NCBI GenBank assembly: GCA_021298195.1
Contig: JAJTEQ010000003.1
Span: 1-64,000 of the forward strand
DNA: 64,000 nucleotides
Reading direction: 5' to 3'
Source of the DNA: Ilumatobacteraceae bacterium
Lineage (GTDB): Bacteria; Actinomycetota; Acidimicrobiia; Acidimicrobiales; Ilumatobacteraceae
Shown: positions 62,707 through 64,000 of the stretch, in pieces
Position numbering within the stretch: position 1 is the stretch's first letter
How the letters are laid out: each line of letters opens with the position of its first letter
The notes under the pieces: generated by a model
Seen by the model: the letters and a program-made list of their open reading frames with translations, nothing else
Database searches by the model: none
What the model was told of the DNA's origin: nothing
Made by a program: the position numbers and the translations under genes

Positions 62707-63368
62707 GCCGCCATCGGCTCCGGGGAGATGGGCTGGCGGCCCACACGCACCGGCACGTTCGCCATCGCCAGCATCTGATCGTCCCCGGCCGAGTCTCCGT
62801 AGGCGAAGATGCGGGCACCCATCAGACCCCGCGACGCCATCCAGTCCCGAAGTCGACGTTCCTTTTCCGCACCGCGACAGTTGCGTCCCCGAATGCGACC
62901 GGTGCACGAACCGCCCGAGCCCACTTCGATCTCGGTGGCCAACACGTCGTCGCAACCGAGCAGTCGGGCCAGATGATCGAGATACTCCCGGTACGAGGCC
63001 GACACCAGCACCACTCGGTGACCTTGTTCGCGGTGCCAACGGAGACGTTGCACGGTGTCCGAACGGAGCCACGCCGGAAACACCCGTCCGGCGAAACGCT
63101 CCGCCGAGGACTGCACGATCGTCAGCGGACGACCGGCCATCGCCGCCGCGGTCACCAGGTTCTTCACCTCGTCGCGATCACGACGCAGGATGGCCGACGA
63201 CAAGGGAATCGCGCGTCGCATCAATCCGAGATACCACCGCCAACCAGCCAACTCGCGCAGGAACGGAACCACGCAGTCACGTTGGGTGAGCGTGCGATCG
63301 ACGTCGAAAGCGGCCACGGTGGGCTCGCCGACTCCCGGAGCGCCATCTGTCGTCGCGGCCGCATCCAT
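62703..63368 (-). CDS. HAD-IB phosphatase
   Basis: 221 residues of the haloacid-dehalogenase superfamily, subfamily IB (SerB-like). Motif I is AAFDVDRTLTQRD (D22, D24), motif II VVLVSASYREYLDHLA, and motif III AYGDSAGDDQMLAMA. It overlaps ubiA by four bases and lies directly before it in the operon, so it may dephosphorylate the 5-phosphoribosyl-decaprenyl-phosphate product. The mycobacterial enzyme for that step (Rv3807c) is of another family. ATG at 63368, 11 bases after the aroA stop. Confidence 0.8.
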   Translation of the reverse strand: MDAAATTDGAPGVGEPTVAAFDVDRTLTQRDCVVPFLRELAGWRWYLGLMRRAIPLSSAILRRDRDEVKNLVTAAAMAGRPLTIVQSSAERFAGRVFPAWLRSDTVQRLRWHREQGHRVVLVSASYREYLDHLARLLGCDDVLATEIEVGSGGSCTGRIRGRNCRGAEKERRLRDWMASRGLMGARIFAYGDSAGDDQMLAMANVPVRVGRQPISPEPMAA

Positions 63369-63379
63369 CGGAGGAGAGT

Positions 63380-64000
63380 TTACCGATGGGCACCCTCGAG
63401 AAGGGCGCTTCTCACCGACCACCATTCGGGCCAACTCTTGCCCACGACGGTCGGATCATCCACCGAGACGTCCGGCACGACCAGCGCCAACAGCGACCAC
63501 GACATGGCCAATCGGTGATCGTCGTGCACCGACAATCGCGCACCGTGATACGTGGCTCCCGGCGTCGGTTCGATGCGCAGGCCGTCGTCTTCTTCGACCG
63601 CGGTGCACCCGATCGCCGACAGACCGCGCACCAGGTCCCCGATCCGATCGCTCTCCTTGCGCCGAATGAAACCCACACCGGTGATGCGTGTCGTCGACGA
63701 CGCGAAGGCCGCCACACACGCCACCGTGGGCACGAGATCGGAGATGTCGGACATGTCGATGTCGATTCCGTGCAAGGCGCCGGTTCCGATCACCGTCGTC
63801 GACGTCGACGTTCGACGCACGCGGCAACCCATCGCTTCCATCACGTCGGCGAAACGCGCGTCTCCCTGCAACGCACCTTCCCCCAAACCATCGACGCGTA
63901 CCGAGCCGTTCGTGATGGCCGCGACGGCCAACGGATACGACGCCGACGAGGCGTCGGCCTCGATCACGTAGTCACACCCCGTGTACGACGACGGTTCGAC
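63380..64000 (-). CDS. aroA: 3-phosphoshikimate 1-carboxyvinyltransferase AroA, C-terminal part
   Basis: EPSP synthase, shikimate pathway. The C-terminal 206 residues are present; the gene continues past the right edge. Recognised parts are YVIEADASSASYPLAVAAI, GFIRRKESDRIGDL and HDDHRLAMSWSLLAL with the catalytic E/D and K. It uses PEP and shikimate-3-phosphate. It is followed at 11 bases by the HAD gene; whether they share a transcript is unknown. Confidence 0.93.
   Translation of the reverse strand, partial: VEPSSYTGCDYVIEADASSASYPLAVAAITNGSVRVDGLGEGALQGDARFADVMEAMGCRVRRTSTSTTVIGTGALHGIDIDMSDISDLVPTVACVAAFASSTTRITGVGFIRRKESDRIGDLVRGLSAIGCTAVEEDDGLRIEPTPGATYHGARLSVHDDHRLAMSWSLLALVVPDVSVDDPTVVGKSWPEWWSVRSALLEGAHR

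Overview
The window is 64 kb of dense, high-GC actinobacterial chromosome with no phage, insertion sequence, integrase, CRISPR array or rRNA. A Pup-proteasome locus together with dprE1/dprE2, an AftD-type arabinosyltransferase, luciferase-like oxidoreductases and acyl-CoA enzymes points to Actinomycetota. The mix, with decaprenyl-arabinose genes but no mycolate genes visible, fits the Acidimicrobiia best; that assignment is inference, because no 16S gene is present. Genes are packed tightly. Operon partners often overlap by 1-4 bases (ATGA, GTGA, TGATG), and most convergent genes stop within 0-10 bases of each other. The longest gene-free stretches are about 220 bases (6608-6827 and 33166-33380).

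Region 1 (1-10.6 kb, mostly minus strand) is the Pup-proteasome locus, in transcription order mpa, dop, pup, prcB, prcA, pafA, preceded by a divergent ferredoxin. Next to it lies trmI (tRNA m1A58 methyltransferase), overlapped by a TtuA-type tRNA thiolase and a 65-aa ubiquitin-fold sulfur carrier (TtuB-like). Three small membrane or basic proteins and a Lon-N-domain protein are packed in with these. Two unrelated protein-tag or small-modifier systems therefore sit within about 6 kb.

Region 2 (10.6-20.6 kb) is housekeeping: a PBP4-type D-Ala-D-Ala carboxypeptidase, an ADP-forming acyl-CoA synthetase, tRNA-Pro(GGG) with a terminator, a zinc-ribbon protein, the ribosome-assembly GTPase Der, a PDZ/radical-SAM DUF512 protein, IspH, an SGNH-like lipoprotein lacking its serine, and guanine deaminase.

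Region 3 (20.6-45.4 kb) is catabolic and transport. It holds an acyl-CoA dehydrogenase, an acyl-CoA ligase, an aldehyde dehydrogenase, a glycerophosphodiesterase, two luciferase-like oxidoreductases, a cytosine-deaminase-like amidohydrolase, a fatty-acid desaturase-like protein, a taurine/nitrate-type ABC transporter beside a creatininase-family protein, a CrtI-like oxidoreductase, a purine phosphoribosyltransferase, PPK2, a complete five-gene oligopeptide ABC transporter and an enoyl-CoA hydratase. The theme is scavenging of peptides, fatty acids and nitrogen-rich small molecules.

Region 4 (45.5-64 kb) builds the cell envelope. It contains several GT-C membrane glycosyltransferases (including an AftD homologue and a 1312-aa double-size protein), GT2 and GT4 glycosyltransferases, and a run of aroA, HAD phosphatase, UbiA-type decaprenyl-phosphate phosphoribosyltransferase, dprE1 and dprE2, which is the pathway to decaprenyl-phosphoryl-arabinose. 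The GT-C enzymes are the likely users of that donor and of polyprenyl-phosphate mannose.
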